NCBI GenBank assembly: GCA_002358835.1
Contig: DEPP01000040.1
Span: 5,804 to 13,799, forward strand
Reading direction: 5' to 3'
Length of the DNA: 7,996 nucleotides
Source of the DNA: Bacteroidales bacterium UBA3389
GTDB taxonomy: Bacteria; Bacteroidota; Bacteroidia; Bacteroidales; P3
This document shows positions 1 through 6,620 of the stretch, in pieces. A model generated the notes under the pieces. The model was not told the DNA's origin and searched no databases. It saw nothing but the letters and a program-made list of their open reading frames with translations. Position 1 is the first letter of the stretch. Every line of letters starts with the position of its first letter. The position numbers and the translations under genes were made by a program.

Positions 1-123
1 AAACAAAGAAAGAATTTACTGAAATCAAGATTCATTTTGTCGAAATAAAGATTTGGCAAAACAGTTTCAAATCTGCTTGTTTTTACCGAGCAAGTCAATG
101 CTTGTAAAGCGAGATAATCAAGG

Positions 124-202
124 CAAAAAACAAAGAAAAAAACAACAAAACAAAATCTTATCGAGAAAAAACTTGGCATTAGAATGTTTTTTCGTACTTT
201 TG
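124..202 (+). promoter_or_regulatory. Bacteroidetes-type promoter of aspA with A-rich upstream tract
   Basis: A -7 box TACTTTTG lies at 195-202 and matches TAnnTTTG at every fixed position. It is preceded, after a 19-base spacer, by CTTG at 172-175 in place of the -33 TTTG. Both the motif and the 19-21 base spacing fit the known primary-sigma promoter of Bacteroidetes. Just upstream (about 124-165) is a run made almost entirely of A with a few C and G, which could act like an UP element. The inferred transcription start is near 209, giving a leader of about 48 bases that is AT-rich and has no Shine-Dalgarno sequence. The rest of 1-123 holds no gene that I can support. Confidence 0.75.
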
Positions 203-256
203 CACTTTATTTTTCGAGGGTAGATTATAAAGTATTAAACATAAAAATATTATAAA

Positions 257-1696
257 ATGGAAGACACAACAAAATATTCAGGAAAGATGCGTCAAGAATC
301 TGACTTGATCGGCACAAGAGAAATACCTGCTGAAGCTCTTTACGGAGTTCAATCAGTGAGAGGTTTTGAAAACTTCAAGATTTCAGGAAAGTTGATGAAC
401 GATTACCCTAACTTTATCAAGGGTATGGCATTGACTAAAAAAGGTGCAGCAATCGCTAACCACAAACAAGGTAAGCTTACTGACGAACAATTTAAGGCTA
501 TCGTACAAGCTTGTGATGAGTTGTTCGAAGGAAAACACCACGAATTTTTCCTTTCAGATATGATTCAAGGTGGTGCAGGTACAACTGTTAATATGAATGC
601 TAACGAAGTACTTGCAAATCGTGCTTTGGAAATTATGGGAAAAGAACACGGACAATACGAATTCTGTTCTCCTAACGACCACTTGAACGCTTCTCAATCT
701 ACAAACGATGCTTACCCAACTGCATTCCACTTTGGTTTGTATTTGGAAAACAGAAAGCTTGTAGAGGCTATGGAAAACATAGTTGCATCTTTGGATAAAA
801 AAGCTGAAGAATTCGCTCAAATAATAAAGATGGGTAGAACTCAATTGCAAGATGGCGTTCCTATGACTTTGGGACAAACTTTCAAAGCTTTCGCTAACTT
901 GTTGAGAAGAGAAATCGAAAACTTGAACAAGGCTGCTGAAGAATTGCTTTGCATAAACATGGGTGCTACAGCAATAGGAACTGGTATTTGTTCTGAGCCT
1001 GGTTACAGCAAACTTTGCACTGAGGCTTTGAGAGAGATAACCGGTTGGAATGTAACTTTGGCTGAAGACTTGGTTGAGGTAACTTCTGATACTTCTGTAT
1101 TGGTTGGATATTCTTCAGAGTTGAAGAGAATAGCTTTGAAGGCTATCAAGATATGTAATGACTTGCGTTTGATGGGTTCAGGTCCAAGATGTGGAATCCA
1201 CGAATTGTTCTTGCCAGAAATGCAACCAGGTTCTTCTATCATGCCAGGTAAGGTAAATCCTGTAATACCAGAAGTAATGAACCAACTTTGCTACAAGGTA
1301 ATAGGTAACGATACAGCTGTTATGTTGGCAGCAGAAAACGCTCAATTGGAATTGAACGTTATGGAACCGGTATTGGTTTACTGCTTGTTCGAATCAATTA
1401 ACCTATTGACAAATGGTTTCGATACTTTGAGAACTCTTTGTATAGACGGTGTAAAAGCAGATGCAGAAAACTGCGAACGTCAAGTTAAAGGTTCTATCGG
1501 TATAGTTACAGCTTTGAACCCAATCATCGGATACAAAAACTCTACCAAGATAGCTAAGGAAGCTATGGCTACAGGTAAGGGAGTTTATGATTTGGTTTTG
1601 GAACACGATATTTTGTCTAAGGAAGACTTGGATACAATATTGAAACCGGAAAACATGATTGCTCCGGTTAAATTGGATATCAAACCAAAACACTAA
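257..1696 (+). CDS. aspA: Aspartate ammonia-lyase (aspartase)
   Basis: Aspartase converts L-aspartate reversibly to fumarate and ammonia in the cytoplasm, linking amino-acid use to the C4-dicarboxylate/fumarate respiration pathway. The 479-residue protein has the full set of fumarase/aspartase superfamily blocks: the N-terminal ESDLIG and YGVQ region (about 15-35), GAGTTVNMNANEV (106-118), NASQSTND (144-151) and the signature loop GSSIMPGKVNP (325-335). In the loop, Ser326 corresponds to the catalytic base of characterised aspartases. Length is normal for the family (about 470-480). The start at 257 sits 48 bases after the inferred transcription start; an alternative ATG at 287 would remove ten poorly conserved residues. 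The gene is alone between its own promoter and terminator. Frequent AAC for Asn and TTG for Leu, compared with the more AT-ending choices in the kinase gene at 4750, suggest strong expression. Aspartase rather than fumarase is preferred from overall similarity, and I am confident of this. Confidence 0.95.
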   Translation: MEDTTKYSGKMRQESDLIGTREIPAEALYGVQSVRGFENFKISGKLMNDYPNFIKGMALTKKGAAIANHKQGKLTDEQFKAIVQACDELFEGKHHEFFLSDMIQGGAGTTVNMNANEVLANRALEIMGKEHGQYEFCSPNDHLNASQSTNDAYPTAFHFGLYLENRKLVEAMENIVASLDKKAEEFAQIIKMGRTQLQDGVPMTLGQTFKAFANLLRREIENLNKAAEELLCINMGATAIGTGICSEPGYSKLCTEALREITGWNVTLAEDLVEVTSDTSVLVGYSSELKRIALKAIKICNDLRLMGSGPRCGIHELFLPEMQPGSSIMPGKVNPVIPEVMNQLCYKVIGNDTAVMLAAENAQLELNVMEPVLVYCLFESINLLTNGFDTLRTLCIDGVKADAENCERQVKGSIGIVTALNPIIGYKNSTKIAKEAMATGKGVYDLVLEHDILSKEDLDTILKPENMIAPVKLDIKPKH

Positions 1697-1715
1697 TCGG
1701 TTTTTGTAATATAGC

Positions 1716-1757
1716 AAACGAGTCGTTCAGATTAAATGAGCGACTCGTTTCTTTTTT
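1716..1757 (+). terminator. Intrinsic terminator of aspA
   Basis: Bases 1716-1725 pair perfectly with 1741-1750 (10 bp, AAACGAGTCG against its complement). The stem extends inward by four more pairs, one of them a wobble, around a seven-base loop at 1730-1736. The right arm runs into TTTCTTTTTT (1748-1757). It lies 20 bases after the aspA stop codon and separates aspA from the mrp operon. Confidence 0.9.
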
Positions 1758-1823
1758 GATTTGGTTTTGTAAATCTTTGTTTGTTAAGAGTATAAATAAA
1801 ATGCTAAAAACATTTGTCTTAAA

Positions 1824-1856
1824 TTTGCGTTTTACAATTATTATTTAGTATCTTTG
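1824..1856 (+). promoter_or_regulatory. Bacteroidetes-type promoter of the mrp operon
   Basis: TTTG at 1824-1827, a 21-base spacer and TATCTTTG at 1849-1856 match the Bacteroidetes -33/-7 consensus completely. The inferred start of transcription is near 1863, leaving a leader of about 24 bases before the ATG at 1887. This placement also argues that the short Mrp really begins at 1887, because a longer N-terminal coding extension would lie upstream of the promoter. Confidence 0.8.
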
Positions 1857-1886
1857 CAAACTTTTTAGAAAATAAGTGTAGGAAGT

Positions 1887-2720
1887 ATGGCTAATATGTT
1901 TGAAGAAAAGAAGAGAAAGCAAGAGGCGATCAACGCTGCAATGAGTAAAATCAAGCATGTGATAGCTGTTGCGAGCGGTAAAGGTGGCGTTGGTAAATCA
2001 ACCGTTGCCGCAAATGTTGCTTTGTCTTTAGCTAAGAAAGGATATAGAGTAGGATTGGCTGATGCTGATATTTATGGTCCAAGTGTACCTACTTTATTTA
2101 ATATAGAGAATGAGCAGATAATGGTAACTGAAGTTGAAGGAAAGCAACTTATGGTGCCGTTTGAGAAGTATGGTATAAAGATGATGAGTGTGGGATTCTT
2201 TGTTGATAAGGATAAACCTATGTTGTGGCGTGGTCCTATGGCTGCAAACACTCTTACTCAAATGCTTACAGAAACTCATTGGGGAGAACTGGACTTTATG
2301 GTTTTGGATATGCCTCCGGGAACGGGTGATATTCAACTTACATTGGTGCAACAATTCTCTGTATCGGGCTCTATATTTGTTTGTACTCCGCAACAACTTG
2401 CCGTTGCTGACGTAAGAAGAGCCGTAAATATGTTCAAGAATGATCAAGTGGCTGTTCCGATTATCGGATTAGTTGAAAATATGGCATATTTTACGCCAAG
2501 AGAATTGCCTGATAACAAGTATTACATCTTTGGAAAGGGCGGTGGAGAGGCTTTGGCTAAGGAATTGGATTTGGAATTGATAGCTCAAATTCCTATTTCT
2601 ATGGATATATCAGAAACAAATGACACAGGAAACCCTATAGCTTTGGATTTCTCATCTCCGGAAGCGGAATGCTTTATGGAATTGGCTGATAAAATAACAA
2701 GTAAAACAATTAAAAAATAA
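1887..2720 (+). CDS. mrp: Mrp/NBP35-family ATP-binding protein (Fe-S cluster carrier type), short form
   Basis: Members of this deviant Walker A P-loop family (Mrp/ApbC/NBP35) bind ATP and carry or transfer iron-sulfur clusters in the cytoplasm. The 277-residue protein has GKGGVGKST (31-39), DADIYGPS (59-66, switch/Walker A-prime Asp), LDMPPGTGD (140-148) and VENMAYFT (196-203). Two features differ from the textbook form. The protein begins only about 20 residues before the P-loop strand, so the MIP18/DUF59 domain present at the N-terminus of many Mrp proteins is missing. The CxxC expected just after residue 203 is also absent; the only cysteines follow SIFV (about residue 167) and lie near the C-terminus. 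I recall Bacteroides Mrp proteins also lacking the CxxC but keeping the N-terminal domain. The nfu start codon follows after four bases, so co-translation is likely. The family call is secure; a direct role in cluster transfer is inferred. Confidence 0.93.
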   Translation: MANMFEEKKRKQEAINAAMSKIKHVIAVASGKGGVGKSTVAANVALSLAKKGYRVGLADADIYGPSVPTLFNIENEQIMVTEVEGKQLMVPFEKYGIKMMSVGFFVDKDKPMLWRGPMAANTLTQMLTETHWGELDFMVLDMPPGTGDIQLTLVQQFSVSGSIFVCTPQQLAVADVRRAVNMFKNDQVAVPIIGLVENMAYFTPRELPDNKYYIFGKGGGEALAKELDLELIAQIPISMDISETNDTGNPIALDFSSPEAECFMELADKITSKTIKK

Positions 2721-2724
2721 GGAT

Positions 2725-2970
2725 ATGACACAAGAAGAAAGAGATATTTTAGAAACAAAGGTTAAAGAGGTAATAGAATCTATTCGTCATTACTTGCAAG
2801 AAGACGGTGGAGACGTTCAGTTTGTTAACATGACTGATGATAAGGTTGTTTACGTTGAATTGCAAGGACATTGCGGAAGTTGCCCTCATGCAATGGCTAC
2901 TTTGAAAAACGGGGTTGAGGCTGCGGTTAAAGATGTGGTTCCTGAAATAGTTTCTGTAGAGAGAGTATAA
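2725..2970 (+). CDS. NifU C-terminal-domain protein (Nfu-type Fe-S carrier)
   Basis: Nfu domains bind a 4Fe-4S cluster, usually between two subunits, and hand it to target enzymes. At 81 residues this is a stand-alone NifU C-terminal domain. An N-terminal helix (VKEVIESIRHYLQEDGGDV, about 13-31) is followed by beta-strands and the ligand motif GHCGSCPHA, with Cys50 and Cys53. The closing segment (GVEAAVKDVVPEIVSVERV) is typical of the family. It starts four bases after the mrp stop; GGA at 2721-2723 is too close to the ATG to be a normal ribosome site, so coupling to mrp translation is likely. Pairing with an Mrp ATPase suggests a two-protein cluster delivery step. Confidence in the family is very high; the client proteins are unknown. 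Confidence 0.94.
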   Translation: MTQEERDILETKVKEVIESIRHYLQEDGGDVQFVNMTDDKVVYVELQGHCGSCPHAMATLKNGVEAAVKDVVPEIVSVERV

Positions 2971-2995
2971 TCTTGTAATCTAAATTTGGTGTACC

Positions 2996-3538
2996 ATGAT
3001 ATACACAAAAACCGGTGATAAGGGTACAACAAGTCTTGCAGGTGGCACAAGAGTGCCTAAGTATGACTTAAGAGTGGAGTGCTACGGCACTATAGATGAA
3101 TTGGTTTCATATTTGGCGTTGGTAAGAGATTGTTTCAAAAGCGAAAGGCTTACAAATGAGGTTGTAAAGATTCAGAGGATTCTATTCAATGCAGAAAGTA
3201 TTTTGTCAAGTGAGTCAGAGGAGATAGCGAATAAAATGCCACAAGTAACAGATGCTGATGTTGCGTTCCTAGAAAGAAGAATCGATGCGATGAATCAAGA
3301 ATTGACTCCACTGAAAGCCTTTTTGATTCCGGGCGGAAGCAGAACGAGTTCTCATATTCACGTTGCGAGATGTGTATGTAGAAGAGCTGAGAGATTGTGC
3401 GTACGATTGAATCAAGACGTTCCTGTAGATGAAAGAATATTAAAGTTTTTGAACCGTTTGTCTGATTACTTGTTTGTACTAGCACGCCATATTTTGAAGG
3501 AAAAGAATCGAAAGGAAACATATTGGCAAGCTGATTAA
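2996..3538 (+). CDS. pduO: PduO-type cob(I)alamin adenosyltransferase
   Basis: The enzyme transfers the 5'-deoxyadenosyl group of ATP to cob(I)alamin to make adenosylcobalamin, the coenzyme of methylmalonyl-CoA mutase and other B12 radical enzymes. The 180-residue protein has the ATP-binding N-terminus TKTGDKGTTSLAGG (4-17), YGTIDEL (30-36), the active-site helix RCVCRRAER (125-133) and NRLSDYLFVLAR (153-164), all family hallmarks of the trimeric PduO/MMAB fold. Length is normal. The usual Asn after DEL is Val here (DELVS), which may be a tolerated change. It follows nfu by 25 bases and is probably in the same transcript. A perfect -7-like TAAATTTG sits at 2981-2988, but no -33 element is correctly spaced from it. 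The gene symbol follows the family name; no propanediol operon is implied. Confidence 0.93.
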   Translation: MIYTKTGDKGTTSLAGGTRVPKYDLRVECYGTIDELVSYLALVRDCFKSERLTNEVVKIQRILFNAESILSSESEEIANKMPQVTDADVAFLERRIDAMNQELTPLKAFLIPGGSRTSSHIHVARCVCRRAERLCVRLNQDVPVDERILKFLNRLSDYLFVLARHILKEKNRKETYWQAD

Positions 3539-3600
3539 GAGTCGGGAATGAAATCGTAATCAGACGGAAGTAAATAAGTTAATCATAAAAAACTAAGACG

Positions 3601-3822
3601 ATGTATTGGACGTTAGAATTAGCATCAAAATTAGATGATGCACCATGGCCTGCAACGAAGGAGGAATTGATGGACTATGCGATCAGAAGTGGAGCTCCTG
3701 CAGAGGTTTTAGAGAATCTTGCAGAAATTGAAGATGAGGGCGATATTTATGAAACCATAGAGGATATTTGGCCAGATTATCCTACGAAGGAAGATTTCTT
3801 TTTTCACGAAGACGAATATTAA
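3601..3822 (+). CDS. DUF2795 family small acidic protein, function unknown
   Basis: This 73-residue protein is recognisable as the Bacteroidetes DUF2795 type, which has no established function that I know of. It begins MYWTLELASKLDDAPWP, continues with a helical core (TKEELMDYAIRSGAPAEVLENL) and ends with a dense acidic tail containing IWPDYPTKEDFFF. Twenty-two residues are Asp or Glu and only four are Lys or Arg, so it is strongly negative, soluble and probably cytoplasmic. No membrane segment, cysteine or catalytic motif is visible. It is the last gene before the terminator at 3849, 62 bases after pduO, so it may be the tail of the mrp-nfu-pduO transcript. No separate promoter is seen in the 62-base gap. 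The reading frame is certain from family resemblance; the role is open. Confidence 0.88.
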   Translation: MYWTLELASKLDDAPWPATKEELMDYAIRSGAPAEVLENLAEIEDEGDIYETIEDIWPDYPTKEDFFFHEDEY

Positions 3823-3848
3823 TTAGCAGGTTGATTGTTTAATTTAGG

Positions 3849-3904
3849 AATCGAACAAAGAAAGTCTTTATTTCGGTAAAGCGTTTCTTTGTTTGATTTT
3901 TTTT
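3849..3904 (+). terminator. Two-tier intrinsic terminator after the DUF2795 gene
   Basis: Bases 3849-3863 pair with 3884-3898 over 15 bp, with one G-T wobble. Inside, after a 2x2 internal loop, 3866-3870 pair with 3877-3881 around a six-base TTTCGG loop. The right arm runs into eight consecutive T (3897-3904). It ends the mrp operon 26 bases after the stop codon and precedes tcdA. Confidence 0.88.
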
Positions 3905-3962
3905 GTTTCTTGAAATCAGAAAAATAAAACTTGAAAACAGACTGATAACTTTTGATTTTATC

Positions 3963-4760
3963 ATGCCTATGTTTGAAAGAACCGAATTGATGATTGGAGC
4001 AGAGAAATTGGAATGCTTGAAAGCATCACATGTGCTTGTTGTCGGCTTAGGAGGAGTTGGGGCTTATGCCGCTGAAATGTTATGTCGAGCAGGTGTAGGT
4101 AAATTAACACTAATCGATTCCGATAAAGTATCTCGTTCCAACAAAAACAGACAGCTTCTGGCTTTGGATTCCACTGAGGGAAAGCTTAAAACAGAAGTCC
4201 TTGCTGAAAGATTGAAAGATATAAACAAAGATGTGGAACTCGTTTGCTTGAGCGAGTATCTCAAAGATGAAAGAATGCTTGAGGTTTTGAAAGAAACAAA
4301 GTACGATTATGTGATTGATGCAATCGATACCTTGTCTCCAAAACTCTATCTCATCGCACACTGCGTCAAACTCTCCATACCGGTTGTTAGTTCTATGGGA
4401 AGCGGGGGAAAATTAAATCCTTCCTTGGTTCAGGTTGCGGATATATCGCAGTCATACAATTGTCCTCTTGCTCGAATGATAAGAAAGCATTTGCATAAAT
4501 TCGGTATATATGAAGGAATCAATGTTGTGTTTTCTTCAGAGGAGGTTCCAAAGGATTCGGTTAAAGAGGAAAGAAGCGAAAATAAAAGAACAAATGTAGG
4601 AACTATCTCTTATATGCCTGCAATCTTTGGTTGCTTTGCCGCAAGCGTTGTTATAAGGGATTTGATTGGTGAGTTGCCAAAAGAAAAGTTGAAAGATACA
4701 AGGTATTATCACAATAAAAAAACAAAAATTTCCGATATAATAGGAGTAAATGTTGTTTAG
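3963..4760 (+). CDS. tcdA: tRNA threonylcarbamoyladenosine dehydratase (TcdA/CsdL, ThiF-like)
   Basis: TcdA uses ATP to dehydrate t6A at position 37 of ANN-decoding tRNAs, forming cyclic ct6A. It belongs to the E1-like ThiF/MoeB adenylating family. With the ATG at 3963 the protein has 265 residues: a RTELMIG N-terminal helix (6-12), nucleotide-binding GLGGVGA (28-34), the acidic strand end and ATP-contacting cluster IDSDKVSRSNKNRQ (51-64), DAIDTLSPK after the central strand, and SYNCPLAR with Cys167. Upstream in-frame codons to TTG 3903 exist, but they lie in the terminator tail and do not resemble the family, so I chose 3963; ATG 3969 is also possible. The 3' end overlaps the kinase gene by 11 bases, which implies translational coupling. 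No well-spaced promoter is visible between the preceding terminator and the start. No CsdA/CsdE sulfur-transfer partner is in the window. Confidence 0.92.
   Translation: MPMFERTELMIGAEKLECLKASHVLVVGLGGVGAYAAEMLCRAGVGKLTLIDSDKVSRSNKNRQLLALDSTEGKLKTEVLAERLKDINKDVELVCLSEYLKDERMLEVLKETKYDYVIDAIDTLSPKLYLIAHCVKLSIPVVSSMGSGGKLNPSLVQVADISQSYNCPLARMIRKHLHKFGIYEGINVVFSSEEVPKDSVKEERSENKRTNVGTISYMPAIFGCFAASVVIRDLIGELPKEKLKDTRYYHNKKTKISDIIGVNVV
4742..4746 (+). promoter_or_regulatory. Shine-Dalgarno-like AGGAG inside the tcdA 3' end
   Basis: AGGAG lies 3 bases before the ATG at 4750 and 15 bases before the in-frame ATG at 4762. Neither spacing is ideal. Because most genes here lack any such sequence, it is notable, but Bacteroidetes rely little on Shine-Dalgarno pairing. 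Re-initiation by ribosomes finishing tcdA (stop codon 4758-4760) is the more likely mechanism. Confidence 0.35.
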
Positions 4761-6429
4761 TATGGAAGAAATGTTTGAAGTATATTGCCGTAACACCGAT
4801 TCCAAAATCTTGATTCCTTCGGGAATGGATTTGTTGAGTGTTGCAAAATTTGCAGGTTTGAAAAATACAGATTCTATTCTTGGAGCTTGTGTGAATAATA
4901 AAGTTCAGAATTTGAATTATCGAATATATTCACCCAAAACAGTGGAATTCCTTGATATACATTCCACTTCCGGAAGGCGTATTTATGCGTTTTCTTTGAT
5001 GTTTATGTTGTATAAGGCAGTCAAGGATTTGTATCCGAATAAGGAATTGTTTATACAGCATTCTATGTCTGATGGTTATTATTGTGAAATCCCTGATTTG
5101 CAAAGTGGTATTGAAAATGTAGTCTCTGAGATAAAGTCTCGGATGTTGCAAATGGTAGAAGAAAATATTCCTTTTGGAAGACGTATAGTTCCAGTGGAAG
5201 AAGCATCTGACTTGTTTGAAAAGTTAGGAATGTCGGAAAAGGCAGAGTTGATACGAAACAGTAATAGATTGTATGCAAACCTTGATTTGTTGGGAGAAAC
5301 CTTGAATTCTTTCTTTTTTGAGTTGGTACCATCAACCTCATATTTGAAAGTATTTGATTTATATGCCTTTGATACCGGATTTATTCTTCAAATGCCATCA
5401 AAGCAAGACACCAACAAAACGCCTGATTCAAATTCCAAAGATAGAAAGATATTCTCCATATTCAAAGAACATAAGAATTGGGTTCGTATTTTAGGAACTC
5501 CTTATGTCAGTATTTTGAATAAGGTTGTGGAATATAAGAAACAAACTGAACTGATTCAAATTTCGGAGGCTTTGCATGAGAAAAAATATGCTGAAATCGC
5601 AGATGAAATTTTCAAAAGAAAAGATAATGTGAAAATGGTTCTTTTAGCCGGTCCATCATCTTCTGGAAAAACGACATCGTGTCGCCGTATTGCAACTCAG
5701 CTTTCTGTGCTTGGTTTCAGACCTTTGCAAATTTCGTTGGATGATTATTTTGTTAACAGAGAACTAACTCCGAAAGACGAGAATGGGGACTATGATTTTG
5801 AGTGTTTAGAAGCCCTAGACTTGGATTATTTCAATCTTCAGATGAAAGAACTCTTAGATGGAAAAGAAGTAGAACTGCCTCGTTTTGATTTTATTACAGG
5901 AAAAAGAGTTGTCAGTGGCCAAAAAATCAAAATGGATGATAAATCAATCCTTATCATAGAGGGAATACATGCTCTTAATCCTAAACTAACAAGTGAAATT
6001 CCGCAGAATAACAAATATCATGTCTTTGTTTCGGCAATGACGCAACTTGCTTTAGATAGACACAATCTTATCAGCAGTAGTGATAATCGCCTTTTAAGAC
6101 GAATAGTTCGAGATAACAATTATCGCGGATACTCGGCACAAGATACCATAATGCGTTGGGATAGTGTAAGAAGCGGAGAAGAAAAGCATATCTTCCCATA
6201 CCAAGAGAATGCAGATAGTATTTTCAATTCTTCTTTGTTGTATGAGATTGGTGTTTTGAAACCTTTGGCAGAGAAACTTTTGTCAGAAGTTCCTCAAAAC
6301 TCGCCTGCATATTCCGAGGCAAGAAGATTGCAAAATTTTTTGGCGAATTTCAAGTCAATAACTACAGATTATATACCTCCAACTTCGATTATGAGGGAGT
6401 TTTTAGGCGGTAGTAGCTTTAATTATTAG
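4750..6429 (+). CDS. Nucleoside (uridine-like) kinase fused to ThrRS-like TGS and second additional domains
   Basis: The 559-residue protein has a front half like the N-terminus of threonyl-tRNA synthetase and a C-terminal phosphoribulokinase/uridine kinase domain. Residues about 8-70 form a TGS-like ubiquitin fold. About 75-240 resemble the ThrRS/AlaRS second additional (editing) domain, including HSMSDGYYCE from His104. The kinase half starts near 290 with Walker A GPSSSGKTT (301-309), then SLDDYFVNRE and ENGDYDFECLEALDL as in uridine kinases, and IIEGIHALNP after the next strand. It ends in PPTSIMREFLGGSSF, typical of the Bacteroidetes orthologues I recognise at about 550 residues. It is usually annotated as nucleoside kinase or uridine kinase; the true substrate is not shown by sequence. 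The start may be 4750 (overlapping tcdA) or ATG 4762, since conserved similarity begins around MEEMFEVYC. It probably shares its transcript with tcdA. No convincing terminator follows. Confidence 0.9.
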   Translation: MLFSMEEMFEVYCRNTDSKILIPSGMDLLSVAKFAGLKNTDSILGACVNNKVQNLNYRIYSPKTVEFLDIHSTSGRRIYAFSLMFMLYKAVKDLYPNKELFIQHSMSDGYYCEIPDLQSGIENVVSEIKSRMLQMVEENIPFGRRIVPVEEASDLFEKLGMSEKAELIRNSNRLYANLDLLGETLNSFFFELVPSTSYLKVFDLYAFDTGFILQMPSKQDTNKTPDSNSKDRKIFSIFKEHKNWVRILGTPYVSILNKVVEYKKQTELIQISEALHEKKYAEIADEIFKRKDNVKMVLLAGPSSSGKTTSCRRIATQLSVLGFRPLQISLDDYFVNRELTPKDENGDYDFECLEALDLDYFNLQMKELLDGKEVELPRFDFITGKRVVSGQKIKMDDKSILIIEGIHALNPKLTSEIPQNNKYHVFVSAMTQLALDRHNLISSSDNRLLRRIVRDNNYRGYSAQDTIMRWDSVRSGEEKHIFPYQENADSIFNSSLLYEIGVLKPLAEKLLSEVPQNSPAYSEARRLQNFLANFKSITTDYIPPTSIMREFLGGSSFNY

Positions 6430-6537
6430 AACTTGAAATAATAAGTTTTGAACAAATGAACAGCTATCTATGTTTTTGTAAAACAGTCTTTTGGAATTAA
6501 ATAAACAGAATTTGAAAAGAAAAAAATAAAACAAAGT

Positions 6538-6568
6538 TTTGCTGTAACGGAAAAAAGTAGTAATTTAG
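6538..6568 (+). promoter_or_regulatory. Probable promoter of tonB
   Basis: TTTG at 6538-6541, a 19-base spacer and TAATTTAG at 6561-6568 match the Bacteroidetes consensus with one mismatch in the -7 box (TTAG for TTTG). The inferred transcription start is near 6575, with an AT-rich leader of about 46 bases. The rest of the 191-base gap between the kinase and tonB shows only a weak 5-bp hairpin (6430-6447) and no gene. Confidence 0.6.
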
Positions 6569-6620
6569 CACTTTCAAAACATTGATTGTGTTGTTATAAA
6601 AAGAGTAAAAACAAATTGAT

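Noticed and set aside
72..110. Repeated CTTG/CAAG segments that could form alternative hairpins upstream of aspA
   Set aside because: Only 4-5 bp of pairing, upstream of the inferred transcription start; too weak to call a regulatory RNA.
1..114. Open frame from the window edge that could be the tail of an upstream gene
   Set aside because: About 37 codons with no recognisable protein character, and another frame is also open for 15 codons. It cannot be supported.
554..877. Antisense open frames opposite aspA, mrp, pduO, tcdA, tonB and the ABC-F gene
   Set aside because: They are shadows of well-conserved + strand genes, with no promoter and no recognisable protein family.
2981..2988. Perfect -7 box TAAATTTG just before pduO
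   Set aside because: No TTTG/TTG at 19-21 bases upstream, and transcription would begin at about the start codon. Such 8-mers are expected several times by chance in this AT-rich window.
3946..3954. TAACTTTTG as a promoter for tcdA
   Set aside because: It has one extra base compared with TAnnTTTG and lacks a correctly spaced -33 element.
3903..3962. In-frame upstream extension of tcdA beginning at a TTG codon
   Set aside because: It begins within the T-run of the preceding terminator, and its translation does not resemble the family N-terminus. ATG 3963 fits better.
6430..6447. Possible terminator after the nucleoside kinase
   Set aside because: A 5-bp AT-rich stem with only a four-T tail; not convincing.
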